A DNA stretch of 64,000 bases from Ursus arctos (lineage: Eukaryota; Chordata; Mammalia; Carnivora; Ursidae): the NCBI RefSeq assembly GCF_023065955.2, contig NW_026623056.1, forward strand, positions 88,783,256 through 88,847,255. Reading direction: 5' to 3'. Numbering within the stretch: the first letter of the stretch is position 1; every line of letters begins with the position of its first letter. Of the stretch, positions 33,247 through 46,112 are shown piece after piece. The notes under the pieces were generated by a model. It had not been told where the DNA came from, ran no database searches, and saw only the letters and a program-made list of their open reading frames with translations. Made by a program: the position numbers and the translations under genes.

Positions 33247-36200
33247 ATGACTGTAAATGGGCTAAATGCCAGAATCAAAAGACAAAGGGTATCAGACTGG
33301 ATAAAACAGCAAGACCCATCGATATGCTGTCTGCAAGACTCATTTTAGACCCAATGACACCTCCAGATTTAAAGTGAGGGGGTAAAAACCATTTATTGTG
33401 CTAATGGCCATCAAAAGAAAGCTGGGGAGGCAATCCTTGTATCAGAAAAATTAGATTTTAAACCAAAGACTGTAATAAGAGATGAGGAAGGACACTATAT
33501 CATACTTAAAGGGTGTTATCCAACAAGATCTAACAACTGTAAATATTTATGCCCCTAACATGGGAGCAGCCAATTATATAAGCCAATTAATTACAAAAAA
33601 AAAAAAAACAACAAAAAACAGCAAAACACATCAACAATAATACAGTAACAGTAGGGGACTTTAACACCCCCCTCATTGAAATGGACAGATCATCTAAGCA
33701 AAAGATCGACAAGGAAATAGGGCTTTAAATGACACACTGGACCAGAAGGACTCACAGATATTCAAAACATTCCATCCCAAAGCTACAGAATACACATTCT
33801 TCTCTAGTGCACAGGGAATATTCTCCAGAACAGATAACATCCGGGGCCACAAATCAGGTCTCAACCAGTACAAAAAGACTGGGATCATAGGTCCTGCCTA
33901 TTTTCGGACCACAGTGCTTTGAAACTCAAGAAGAAAGTGGGAAAGCACTCAAATACATGGAGGCTAAAGCACATTCTACTAAAGAATGAATGGGTCAACC
34001 AGGAAATTAATGAAGAATTTTAAAAATTCATGGAAACAAATTAAAACAAAACACAACTGTTCAAAATCTTTGGGATGCAGCAAAGGCGCTCCTAAGAGGG
34101 AAGTATATAGCAATACAAGCCTTTCTCAAGAAACAAGAAAGGTCTCAAATACACAACCTAACCCTACACCAAAAGGAACTGGAAAAAGAACAGCAAATAA
34201 AGCATAAACCCAGCAGAAGAGAAATAATAAAGATTAGAGCAGAAATCAATGAAATAGAAACCAAAAGAACAGTAGAACAGATCAATGAAACTAGGAGCTG
34301 GTTCTCTGAAAGAATTTGTAAGATTGATAAACCCGTGGCCAGGCTTATAAAAAAAAAAAAGAGAAAGGACCCAATAAATAAAATAAAATCATGAATGAAA
34401 GAGGAGAGATCACAACCAACACTAAAGAAATACAAAGGATTTTAAGAACATGTTATGAGCAACTATATGCCAACAAATTAGACAATCTGGAAGAAATGGA
34501 TGCATTCCTAGAGATGTATAAACTACCAAAACTGAACCAGAACAAATAGAAAACTTGAACAGATCCATAACCAACAAGGAAATTGAAGCAGCAATCAAAA
34601 ATCTCCCAACAAACAAGAGCCCAGGGCCAGATGGCTTCCCCAGGGATTTCTACCAAACATTTAAAGAAGAATTAATACTTATTCTTCTGAAATTATTCCA
34701 AAAAATAGAAATGGAAGGAAAACCTCCAAACTCATTTTATGAGGCCAGCATTACTTGACCCCAAAACCAGAGAAAGACCCCACCAAAAAGGAAAATTACA
34801 GACCAATATCCCTGATGAACATGGATGCAAAAATTCTCACCAAAACACTAGTCAATAGGATCCAACAGTACATTCAAAGGATTATTCACCACAAACAAGT
34901 GGGATTTATTCCTGCACCGCAAGGTTGGTTCAACATCCACAAATCAATCAATGTGATACATTAATAAAAGAAAGGACAGGAACCATATGTTACTCTCAAG
35001 AGATGCAGAAAAAGCATCTCTTCACAGTGTAGAGATAGAGTACATACCTCAGTATCATAAAAGCCATCTATGAAGAACCCACAGCAAATATCATTGTCAA
35101 TGGAGAAAAACTGAGAGCTTTTCCCCTAAGGTCAGGAACATGGTAGGGATGTCCACTCTCACCACTGCTGTTCAACACAGTACTAGAAGTCCTAGCCTCA
35201 GCCATCAGACAACAAAAAGAAATAAAAGGCATCCAAATCGGCAAAGAAGTCAAACTCTTACCCTCTGAAGATGATATGACACTTTATGTGGAAAACCCAA
35301 AAGAATCCATCCCAGAACTGCTAGAACTCATATAGGAATTCAGTAAAGTGGCAGGACAGAAAATCAATGCACAGAAATCAGCTGCATTTCTACACACCAA
35401 CAACGAAATGGAAGAAAGAGAAATTAAGGAGTCGATCCCATTTACAATTGCACCAAAAATGTGAAGATACCTAGAAATAAATCTAACCAAAGAGGCAAAG
35501 GATCTGTACTCAGAAAACTATAGAATACTTATGAAAGAAACTGAGGAAGTCACAAAGAAATGGAAAAATGTTCCATACTCATGGATTGGAAGAACAAATA
35601 TTGTGAAAATGTCTATGCTATCTAGAGCAATCTACACATTCAATGCAATCCCTATTAAAACACCATCAACTTTTTTCACAGAAATGGAACAAATAGTCCT
35701 AAAATTTGTATGGAACCAGAGATGACCCCAAATAGCCAGAGGCATGCTGAAAAAGAAAACCAAAGCTACTGGCATCACAATTTCGGACTTCAAGATCTAT
35801 TACAAAGCTGTAATCATCAAGACAGGATGGTACTGGCACAAAAACAGACACACAGATAAATGGAATAGAACAGAGAACCCAGAAATTGACTCTCAACTCT
35901 ATGGTCAACTAGTCTTCGACAAAGCAGGAAAGAATATCTAATGGGAAAAGGACAGTCTCTTCAACAAATGGTGTTGGGAAAACTGGACAGCCAGATGCAG
36001 AAGAATGAAACTGGACCATTTCCTTACCCCATACCCAAGAATAGACTCAAAATGGATTAAAGACCTAAACGTGAAACAGGAATCCATCAAAATCCTTGAG
36101 AACACAGGCAGCAACTTCTTCCTGGACACATGGCCAAAGGCAAGGGAAGGGCAAAACTGAACTACTAGGATTTCATCAAGATAAAAAGCTTTTGCATAGC

Positions 36201-37000
36201 AATGGAAATAGTCAACAAAACCAAAAGACAACCCACAGAATGGGAGAAGATTATTTGCAAATGACATATCAGATAAAGGGCTAGTATCCAAAATCTATAA
36301 AGAACTTACCAAACTCAACACCCAAGGAACAAATAATCCAATCAAGAAATGGACAGAAGACATGAACAGACATTTCTCCAACGAAGACATCCGAATGGCC
36401 AACAGACACATGAAAAAGTGCTCAAAATCACTTAGCATCAGGGAAATACAAATCAAAACCACAATAAGATACCACCTCACACCAGTCAGAACAGCTAAAA
36501 TTAATAAGTCAGGAAATGACAGATGTTGGCAAGGATACAGAAAAAGGGGAATCCTCCTACACTGTTGGTGGGACTGCAAGCTGGTGCAGCCACTCTGGGA
36601 AACAGTATGGAGGTTCCTCAAAAAGTTGAAAATAGAGCTACCCTACGACCCAGCAATTGCACTACTGAGTATTTTCCCCAAAGATACAAATGAAGTAATC
36701 CAAAGGGGCACCTGCACCCCAATGTTTATAGCAGCAATGTCCACAATAGCCAAACAATGTAAAGAGCCCAGATGTCCATCAACAGATGAATGGATAAAGA
36801 AGATGCGGTGTGTGTGTGTGTGTATGTGTGTATATATGTACACACACACACACAATATAATATTATGTAGCCATCAAAAAAATGAAATCTTGCCATTTGC
36901 AAGGATGTGGATGGAACTAGAGGGTATTATGCTAAGCAAAATAAGTCAATCGGAGAAAGACAATTATCATATGACCTCACTCATATGTGGAATTTGAGAA
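33247..37000 (+). pseudogene. L1 ORF2 pseudogene (endonuclease and reverse transcriptase)
   Basis: Starts MTVNGLNARIKRQRVSDWIK. Reverse-transcriptase pieces include [17 protein letters not shown] (about 34610) and [18 protein letters not shown] (about 34780). The catalytic FADD region reads SEDDMTLY near 35265, so the F and A are lost. Several frameshifts and stops occur. The C-terminal piece 36362-36997 is open for 211 codons and includes an expanded GT/AC run. Confidence 0.88.
36808..36854. repeat. GT/AC microsatellite inside L1 ORF2
   Basis: GTGTGTGTGTGTGTATGTGT, then TATATATG and ACACACACACAC, interrupting the segment that in other copies here reads from ATGCGGT/ATGTGGT to ATATAATATTATG-like sequence. 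It expands ORF2 locally. Confidence 0.85.
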
Positions 37001-37091
37001 ACAAGGCAGAGGATCATAGCGGAGGAGAGGAAAAAATAAAACAACAAACTAGAGAGGGACACAAACCATAAGAAACTCTTAACGTCAGGAA

Positions 37092-38018
37092 ACATGAAAA
37101 TAGCTGTGACCTTAAAGACCCCAAAAGGTCATGGATAAAACCACAGGTCTGCAAACCCACACACTGACAATTCCCATCTTACCATTAGAACCATTAGAAA
37201 TAACCATTAGAAAAAAAATAAGACAGGTATTGTTAGTAAGACATTAGGGGAGATAATATGAAATACTAAAAGTAATTAATTTCAAACAAGGCAGGAAAAA
37301 AAGAAAAGGCACAAAGAACAGAAAGGACAAAGAGAAAAAAAGAGCAAAACAGTAGAGAATTAACCCTGATGACACTAATAATTTTATTAAATATAAATGG
37401 TCTATATTTTCCAATTACCAGATTGTCAGATTGGATTGATGCCTGCACAAAATGTTTTAATATAAAGACAAATTGGTTATAAAAACTGAAAAGATACACC
37501 ATGACAATACTCACCAAAATTGGTTGGACTAGCATATTAATATGAAACAAAGAAAAAGTCTTCAAAACAAGAAATACTACCAAAGAAAAAGAGGAACAAT
37601 TCATAATGATAAAAGAATTCACCCAGAGGACAATCTGAAATGTGTCTGTGCCTAACAGAACTTACACAGAGCAAAAACTAACAGTACCAAAGAAGGACAT
37701 AAGATAAACCCACATGGTAGGCTGATATTTCAGCACTCTGTATAATAACCCCAAAATAGAAAAAAAGCCAACTGCCCTTCGATTGTTCCTGAATGAATAA
37801 ATGAGGGCATACACATACCATGGTACACTATCAACAAACAGGAACAAACAACTGACCTGCGCAAAACAAAAACAAATCTCAAAAGCACCATGCTAAGAAG
37901 CCAGACACAAAAGATTTAGTATTGCACAATTCCATTTACACAAAATTCCTCAAAAAGACAAAATAAAAGTGACAAAATAGAACAGTCATTACAAGGCGCC
38001 AGGAGAAGATTCCAAACA
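37092..38018 (+). mobile_element. Older L1 remnant
   Basis: Diverged L1 words: ATAAATGGTCTATATTTTCC with GATTGTCAGATTGGATTGAT (ORF2 endonuclease region), and later ATGAATAAATGAGGGCATAC and GACACAAAAGATTTAGTATT from the 3' part. It continues at 38825 on the other side of a nested insertion. Confidence 0.6.
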
Positions 38019-38031
38019 GGCCCAACAGAAC

Positions 38032-38570
38032 CTGCATCCCAAGGTGTTTACAGCAGCAACGTCCACAATAGCCAAACTATGGAAAGAGCCCAGATGTCCA
38101 TCGACAGATGAATGGATAAAGAAGATGTGGTATAAACATACGATGGAATATTACTCAGCCATTAAAAAAAACGAAATCTTGCCATTTGCAATGATGTGGA
38201 TGGAACTAGAGGGAATTATGCTAGGCAAAGTAAGTCAGTCAGAGAAAGACAATTATCATATGATCTCACTGACAAGTGGAATTTAAGAAACAAAACAGAG
38301 GGTCATAGGGGAAGAGAGGAAAAAATAATAAAAGACCAAATCAGGAGGGAGACAAACCATAAGAGACTCTTAATCACAGGAAACTGAGGGTTGCTGGAGG
38401 GGAGAAGGGTGGAGGGATGAGGTAACTGGGTGATGGACATTAAGGAGGGCACGCGATATAAAGAGCACTGGGTGTTATAGACTGATGAATCACTGACGTC
38501 TACCTCTGAAACTTTTAATACATTATATGTTAACTAACTGAATTTAAATAAAAATTAATTAATTAATTTT
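38032..38570 (+). mobile_element. 5'-truncated L1 3' end inserted in the older L1
   Basis: ORF2 end open at 38044-38286 ([35 protein letters not shown]), then a full 3' UTR (GGGTTGCTGGAGGGGAGAAG; GCACTGGGTGTTATAGACTG). GGCCCAACAGAAC at 38019-38031 and 38812-38824 brackets it together with the SINE in its tail. Confidence 0.92.
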
Positions 38571-38583
38571 AAAAATGTTTAAA

Positions 38584-38798
38584 AGGGGCGCCTGGGTGGC
38601 ACAGCGGTTAAGCGTCTGCCTTCGGCTCAGGGCGTGATCCCGGCGTTCTGGGATCAAGCCCCACATCAGGCTCCTCCGCTAGGAGCCTGCTTCTTCCTCT
38701 CCCACTCCCCCTGCTTGTGTTCCCTCTCTCGCTGGCTGTCTCTGTCTCTGTCGAATAAATAAATAAAATCTTTAAAAAATAATAAAATAAAAAAAATA
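38584..38798 (+). repeat. Young Can-SINE nested in the L1 tail
   Basis: Young subfamily (GGTGGCACAGCGGTTAAGCG; AGGGCGTGATCCCGGCGTTC). Flanked by AAAAATGTTTAAA at 38571-38583 and 38799-38811. The third and youngest layer of the nest. Confidence 0.96.
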
Positions 38799-38824
38799 AA
38801 AAATGTTTAAAGGCCCAACAGAAC

Positions 38825-38985
38825 TTTTGAGGGCACTGGAAACATTCTGTACCTTGATTGTGGTGGTAGTTACATAATGGTTTAACATTTGCCAAAGTCA
38901 TTTGACTCGTACACTTAAAATTGGTGAATTTTGTTGTATGGAATCTATACGTCAATTAAACTAATAAAAAACACCTGAAACAGTA
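38825..38985 (+). mobile_element. Continuation of the older L1 3' end
   Basis: TTTGAGGGCACTGGAAACAT, GTGGTGGTAGTTACATAATG and TACACTTAAAATTGGTGAAT are old L1 3' UTR words. It resumes directly after the second copy of the target duplication. Confidence 0.7.
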
Positions 38986-39693
38986 AACCTATAGTGATAA
39001 CTGGTGATTAACTTTTAGTAAAACAAACCTCATCCAAACAAAAGAGAACCATTTTTTTTCTTTGCTTAATAACATCTGTATGGAGAAACACTACCTGCTG
39101 GAAACAAATACAAAAAAACAAAGCAAAAACTCTGCCCTTGACTAGAACCAGCAAAGTACAAGATGGGACTCCAACATCTTGTGCCAGAAAGTAAGGAAGT
39201 GTTCAAGGGACTCAGGAAACGGAACACTCAGTCTGAAGAGACTCACACTCAAATCTAAAAATAATATGAGCAACAAAATAATGACCATTATGGATTATAA
39301 GCCACTATATAACAACCCCCAAGTCCATATTAAAACTTAATGAACTACATAAACATAAAAGACTAATAAAATGCAGATGCAAAGATGACAGAATTAGAAA
39401 ACAACCATTTTGCAACCTTTAGAACAACTGATTCAGGCAAAAATCACCAATGAATCCTAAAACTTACAGGTAAAGTTTGGTAAGGAACAGGTTATTTACA
39501 TCGCATCTCCCCACAAATTCTTACTAATTACAAAGAGAAAAATAACTTTGTAGGTGGCAGGCACCACCTTAACCAAGTTTTCAAAGACATCACCACCAAT
39601 ATCTGGACAAAGCACAATCATAAGCACCCTGGCGTGATGCTCCAGGAAGGCTACATCATTTATACCGTATTCTACCAAAAAATGTATAACCTG

Positions 39694-39804
39694 GGGGCGC
39701 CTCGCTGGCTCAGTCAGAAGAGCATGTGATTCTTCATCATGGGGTCATGAGTTTGAGCCCCACACTAGGTGTAGAGATTAGTTAAAAATGAATAAATAAA
39801 ACTT
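39694..39804 (+). repeat. Short Can-SINE with a second SINE in its tail
   Basis: GGGGGCGCCTCGCTGGCTCA, then CATGGGGTCATGAGTTTGAG, CCCCACACTAGG and an ATAAATAAAACTT tail. The tail is split by the reverse-oriented SINE 39805-40003; the remaining A-run is at 40017-40036. Confidence 0.92.
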
Positions 39805-40003
39805 TTTTTTAAAAGATTTTCTTTCTTTATTTGACAGAGAGAGAGACAGCCAGCAAGAGAGGGAACACAAACAGGGGGAGTGGGAGAGGGAGAAGCAGGG
39901 TCCCAGTGGAGGAGCCCGATGCAGGGATCGATCCCAGAACGCTGGGATCACACCCTGAGACGAAGGCAGACGCTTAACGACTGAGCCACCCAGGCGCCCC
40001 TAC
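39805..40003 (-). repeat. Can-SINE inserted head-to-tail in another SINE
   Basis: Reverse copy: AAAGATTTTCTTTCTTTATT tail, CAGAACGCTGGGATCACACC, head ending GCCACCCAGGCGCCCC. Flanked by ATAAATAAAACTT at 39792-39804 and 40004-40016, which comes from the tail of the host SINE. Confidence 0.95.
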
Positions 40004-40159
40004 ATAAATAAAACTTAAAAAAAAAAAAAAAAAAAAGGGAAGCAGAACCTGAACTTCACCAAAGACAACTAAATTTAATGTGCAGTCCCAAACTGAGACC
40101 CACAGCAGGGGAGAACAAAAGTTTTAACAGGCATTAGAGTAACAAAATTTGATTACAGA

Positions 40160-40714
<555 letters not shown>

Positions 40715-40883
40715 TTACAGATTGGTATTTTGAGGTTTACCTATGTTAAAGAATACAAATATTAAAGTTATTTATAATTTGAAAAAAACAAGGAAACCAA
40801 ATCAATCCGTCTAACCTATCATCAAAACAACTTTCGTTAACTACATATTTTACTATAAAAAAGCAGTAAGAATGACCTTTTCA

Positions 40884-41254
<371 letters not shown>

Positions 41255-41354
41255 CTAGGAAACACAGAGGGGAAAAAGTTATAACCAATTCTACACATGT
41301 GCTTTTGCTTTATCAACTGTTTTCATGTCAACTGCCTGCTATAAATATCACTTT

Positions 41355-41463
41355 TTTTTTTTCAATGAGTTCAATGAGGGGCTTGAACTCATGACCCTGA
41401 GATCAAGACCTGAGCTGAGATCAAGAGTCAGACACAACCAACGGAGGCACCCAGGCGCCCCCA
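41355..41463 (-). repeat. Can-SINE fragment
   Basis: T-run at the left, GGGGCTTGAACTCATGACCC, GAGATCAAGAGTCAGA, head ending GAGGCACCCAGGCGCCCC. Diverged AAATATCACTT copies flank it. It lies about 100 nt upstream of exon 9. Confidence 0.88.
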
Positions 41464-41871
41464 AATATATCACTTCTGAAAGAAGATATTTAAAAACAAA
41501 TTTTGCATTAAGCACATAATATTTTCAGAAAATAAAATTCATTTCAGATACCACCAGCCTAGAAAAAATTTTGAAAGGTATTCTAAGAATGAGTTCTCAG
41601 AATCACAGAATGAAAGACCGTAAGCCAATCCAAAGTAGAGGCTTTCTTTACTTCTTAGAAGTGAATGGCAAGCAATTTCATGAACTTTTGTTTTGCTATT
41701 GACTAACAACCCACAAGACAAATGAGTAAAGATCAAGAGTGTGGTATTCATGAACTAAAATCAGTACTTTCCTAGAATTTAAACTTTCCACGAAGATGAC
41801 TGACCACTATGCAAAAGTGGAATGCTGCCGAGTCACATGGGTGCACATGGAAATGCCCGCACCTACCTTAC

Positions 41872-41965
41872 CGCAAACTACTGCAGGTTTCAGGGAAAAC
41901 GCTCCAATTACATCATGAATGATGCGTTCAATAGGCTGCTTTTCAACTTTATTCTTGCTCTTCAA
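41872..41965 (-). other. Exon-like 94-nt segment in intron 8 (candidate poison exon)
   Basis: On the transcript strand an ATAATTTCAG acceptor (with TGCTAAACTAAC just upstream as a possible branch point) precedes 94 nt, followed by a strong TGCG|GTAAGG donor. Only the frame continuing from exon 8 is open: LKSKNKVEKQPIERIIHDVI then GAFSLKPAVVC. The extra G shifts exon 9 so that it reads GAT TGA at once. I do not recognise the peptide. It could be an alternative (NMD-triggering) exon, a decayed exon, or chance. Confidence 0.4.
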
Positions 41966-42320
41966 CTGAAATTATGTTAGTTTAGCACCACCAATTTATA
42001 GTTAAATGAGTTGTTTCATTAACAGCTTAAAGCTGTGTATTTGTTGTCTGAGCCTATAACTTTCCAATAACTTTGATCAGTGCTAGAAAATGAATCCTCC
42101 ACTCACCAACTACCAGAACAAACTCACGCTATGCCCAAGTATCTGCCTGAAAAGCAGCACGTCACTACTACTATACCACACAGAAGTGGGTACCAATTAA
42201 CAACCTTAAAAATTAAGTTACTGGGCTATTTAAGGGACTGCCCTACTATGTGTATATAAATCTGTATTCTCTAATAACATAAAAAGGAATAAACTGTATA
42301 AATCTCTTTCTTCCAAATTT

Positions 42321-42605
42321 TTGTTAAAATATAGGAACACTGATTCACCCACACGGTTTTCTGAGCAGGCATCTCCACTACAGCCCGACCCGTGCCCTGG
42401 CACCACTTCGCAGCCCGGGCCTGGAAGCCCCAGTCCAAGTAAAGCAGAGGCAGGAGCCGGGCCCTGGGCTGGCCAGTCAAAGATGGTGGCAGCTACTCTC
42501 CCGTCACACACCACCAAAAGTGTTGCTAAGGTACCTGGAGAGAATGAAATTTTCCTGAGTAGGTGCTCGCAGAGCAAGGCAGACTCGGGTTTCTACGTGT
42601 AGTTT
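42321..42605 (+). other. GC- and CpG-rich island with an open frame
   Basis: A ~250-bp block much richer in G+C than its surroundings (CAGCCCGGGCCTGGAAGCCC; GCAGGAGCCGGGCCCTGGGC). The plus strand is open for 93 codons (SPSPSKAEAGAGPWAGQSKM and ending SKADSGFYV). No domain or known family recognised; composition suggests a retrocopied 5' UTR, a LTR piece, or a decayed CpG island. Confidence 0.4.
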
Positions 42606-42802
42606 AAAGAGTCTTCCACAACAATTCTGGACAAAATGCAACCTGCAACTGTGCTTGTGGAACAATTCCATGTCATACTGAAAATCACCGTATCTTTAAT
42701 GAAATACTGTGATGTTAGTAATTTATAACCCTATGTAATCTGTCTAACAGAACATTGGGAGCCTCTCAGCTAAGCAGTAAAGGTAAGAAGAACTCAGTCC
42801 AG

Positions 42803-43022
42803 GGACGCCTGGGTGGCTCAGTCGGCTAGCATCGCACTTGATTTCGGCTCAGGTCATGATCTCAGGGTCGTGAGATTGAGCCCCGAATCAGGCTCCGCGT
42901 TCAGCGTGGAGTCTGCTTGAGATTTCTCCCTCTCCCGCTGCCTCCCCAACCCCACTTGCATGCATGTGCACGCTTTCTTTCTTTCTCTAAAATAAACAAG
43001 TAAATCTTAAAAAAAAAAAAAA
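42803..43022 (+). repeat. Can-SINE
   Basis: GGACGCCTGGGTGGCTCAGT head, TCAGGTCATGATCTCAGGGT, CT-rich part, A-run at 43010-43022. Flanked by diverged AAGAAGAAC(T/C)CAGT. Confidence 0.94.
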
Positions 43023-43027
43023 GGAAA

Positions 43028-44190
43028 GAAAAGAAGAGGAAGAAGAACCCAGTACACACAGAAGTTTGTATGTCTCACTGGAAGTAAGATCACTGTTGCC
43101 CACTGCAGACTTCTTTGGCTCAGAAGTTGTTTAGCTTATATTCTGCTTAAAGCCTGAATTAATGTAGTTTTCTTTTTTGGTAAGTTAAACTCAGGATGTC
43201 ATGTTCTTAAAGAGTTTTAAAGGGTAATTAAGAAAATGGAGATACCTATGAATTTTAAGACCACAAAAAAATTGCTGAAAAACTTATTTTTCCAATAATT
43301 TGAACCCAGAGATGCAACTTCCAGAGATGCCTAATTATACATGTGCAATTTGGCCATGTTATTTGCGTTATTTCAGTGCATTTTAAGGTAATAAATAAAA
43401 TAAGAGCATTTTAAACTGTTTGTCAAGAATTGTCCAAAATAAGCATACTGAAATAAAAATTTCAAGGTTAAATAAAAAAAAAAAAACGAAAACACGGAAC
43501 ACCTGGACTCAAATGGCCTTTAATCAAAAGGTCTAAGAACCACTCATCTACACTCTGTGACTAGACTGCCTCCAAAATGAATTATACTTTGAACTGGAAT
43601 TCAGCACGAACTGTACAGTAATTTCACAAAACATCTCATATGTATATCAAACAGAAGTCTTGACAACACAGAAACTCTTTTATACAATAACCCCCTCAGA
43701 ATTTATCCTAAGGAAATAATCACAGCTCTCCATAAACAGCCACGTATCTGGATATTCAAAGTGGTGCTGCTATGCGTACCTCAGAAACCACTTAAACACT
43801 CGACAACTCTAAGTTAACTATATATGTAACCTTCTGAGAAAGGCTGAATTTACAGTAAAAAATATAACTGCAAATTCTTAAAAATATATGTAAGATTTCA
43901 GAAAACATTCTTTACATAAAATGAAAAAACGATTACAAAACTGTGCGAGAATGCCAACTAATAACTATGGGAAGAATGATGCCACTAAAAACCTTCGATG
44001 GATGCTAATGTTTGTGAGTGAGAAGTTTAATGAGGAATACGATATTTACGGAGTCTCAAAATACCTCCTGAAAAAAATTAGCTTAATATTTACAAAGAGG
44101 GAAAAAAAAACAGCTTCAAAGAGGAAAAACAACTATTTTATTGTGGGGAAAACTGGCAAATGCCACCTTACCAAATATTTAAAACTACCA
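43028..44190. other. Unrecognised part of intron 8
   Basis: AT-rich. The 100-codon plus-strand frame at 43921-44223 is Lys/Asn-rich, runs into a SINE and shows no family features. No repeat identified. Confidence 0.5.
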
Positions 44191-44196
44191 CCACCA

Positions 44197-44400
44197 GGGC
44201 ACCCTGGGTGGTTCAGTCAGTAAGTGTCCAACTCTTGATTTCGGCTCAGATCATGACCTCAGGGTCCTGAGACCCAGCCCCACATCCAGCTCTGTGCTGG
44301 GTGTGCAGCCTGCCTCGGATTCTCTCCCTCTGCCCCTCCCCACCCCCACTCACACTTGCAAGTTCTCTCTTAAAACAAAGTTTTAAAAAATAAAAATAAA
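44197..44400 (+). repeat. Can-SINE
   Basis: Head CACCCTGGGTGGTTCAGTCA, TCAGATCATGACCTCAGGGT, CT-rich part, A-rich tail. Diverged copy. Confidence 0.92.
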
Positions 44401-45135
44401 ATCACCACTGAAAAAGGTGTAACAGAATCAAATCATGGAAAAACAGCAGAAAAAGCACAGATATTCTCTAACATTATTTGTCTGCACTCATCAAAAAAGT
44501 TAAAAGGTGAGAAACATAAAAAAAGGATTGTTGAGGATTTCAGAAACCTAGAATATACAGCCACTTAACATAACGCATGATCCTGAATTAAATACTGCTC
44601 CAACGGCCAAATATAACTAAAAGACATTACTGGACAACTGACAAAATTTGAATATAAAGCTGGATTACATAACGCTACTTTATCAATGTTAAATTTGCTG
44701 ATTTTGGTAACCAGCTTGTGGTTATATATGAGAAATTCTAAAAATATGCCACAGGATTATAATTTGGCTTTAGGGTATCACATGTGCAAAAAGAAAAAAG
44801 GCTGGAAAAACCCAATGACGTTTTCGATTCCCTAGATGACTTTACTAAATATTATGTTTTCTTACCAAATATTTCAATAAATTTAGTGAAAATGTGTATA
44901 ATTACCATAATTTTGCCAATTTAAACAAATTCAAACACACTCGCACTTACACAGAGGGCTTTAAATAAGTAACTTTTGAAACTCCTTCCCTCATGTGACT
45001 CAGTTATACAGAGAATTTCATGAATGCATATATATGTATGTGTATGGCTGTCGGATATTTATTAGGCTTTGTGTATCCTGATTTCTAGAAACATAAACTG
45101 CCAAAACATGCGGATCAGTTTCTGGCTAAACTTCA

Positions 45136-45330
<195 letters not shown>

Positions 45331-45569
45331 TCAACAAAGTCATACAGTTAAGGAGGGCTTGCAAGTTGAGTTTAAAATTAAAAACCCATACTGTCATAGA
45401 GTATGAGGGCTTTTAAAAATGTATTAATGACAATGATTTGAACATTAGTATATCTACAAATTTCTACCCATTTGATAATTAGTGGACGAAACATATTTAA
45501 TGTTAATTTTATAGCTTTAAACATCAAATTATAGTTCAAAAAATTTTTTTGATTTGTTTTGGTTTGTTA

Positions 45570-45782
<213 letters not shown>

Positions 45783-45924
45783 TCAATACAAAAATAACTA
45801 AAGTAATGCAGTTCATGTACATACATGATTATAGACCTGATATACATCTTACCCATAACAGATTGTCTATAAACAGATTACGGCAAAACTGGGACAGGGA
45901 GGGGATGATTATAGAAGCAGTTCG

Positions 45925-46112
45925 GGGGGGACTGCCAGGGTGGCTCAGTCGGTTAAGCATCTGCCTTAGGCTCAGGTCATAGTCCCAGGGTCCTGGGATC
46001 GAGTCCTGCATCAGGCTCTCTGCTCAGCGGGGAGTCTGCTTCTCCCTCTGCCTGCCCCTCCCCCTGCTTGTGTACGTGCTCTCTAAATAAATAAAACCTT
46101 AAAAGAAAAAAA
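45925..46112 (+). repeat. Can-SINE
   Basis: CTGCCAGGGTGGCTCAGTCG head, GTCCCAGGGTCCTGGGATCG, AAATAAATAAAACCTTAAAA tail. In intron 6, about 180 nt from exon 7. Confidence 0.94.

Larger units (their letters stand above)
31680..37091 (+). mobile_element. Long L1 (5.4 kb), 3' end missing, antisense to BRWD1
   Basis: 5' UTR words (AAGATCAGCAAGAACATCCG; CTGCAGAACTCCAGCACTAG), a T- and C-rich stretch, then ORF1 and ORF2 in order. After the ORF2 stop at about 36997 only ~90 nt of 3' UTR remains; it stops at CAGGAAACAT without a poly(A) tail and runs into an older L1. The order is complete but both ORFs are broken, so it is a fossil. Largest element in the intron between exons 10 and 11. Confidence 0.9.

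Noticed and set aside
34555..34964. L1 reverse-transcriptase pieces as an active element
   Set aside because: The catalytic FADD is altered to SEDD, ORF1 has stops, and the 3' tail is missing, so the element is dead.
36362..36997. Open frame of 211 codons as a host gene
   Set aside because: It is the C-terminal part of L1 ORF2 ([15 protein letters not shown]), not a host gene.
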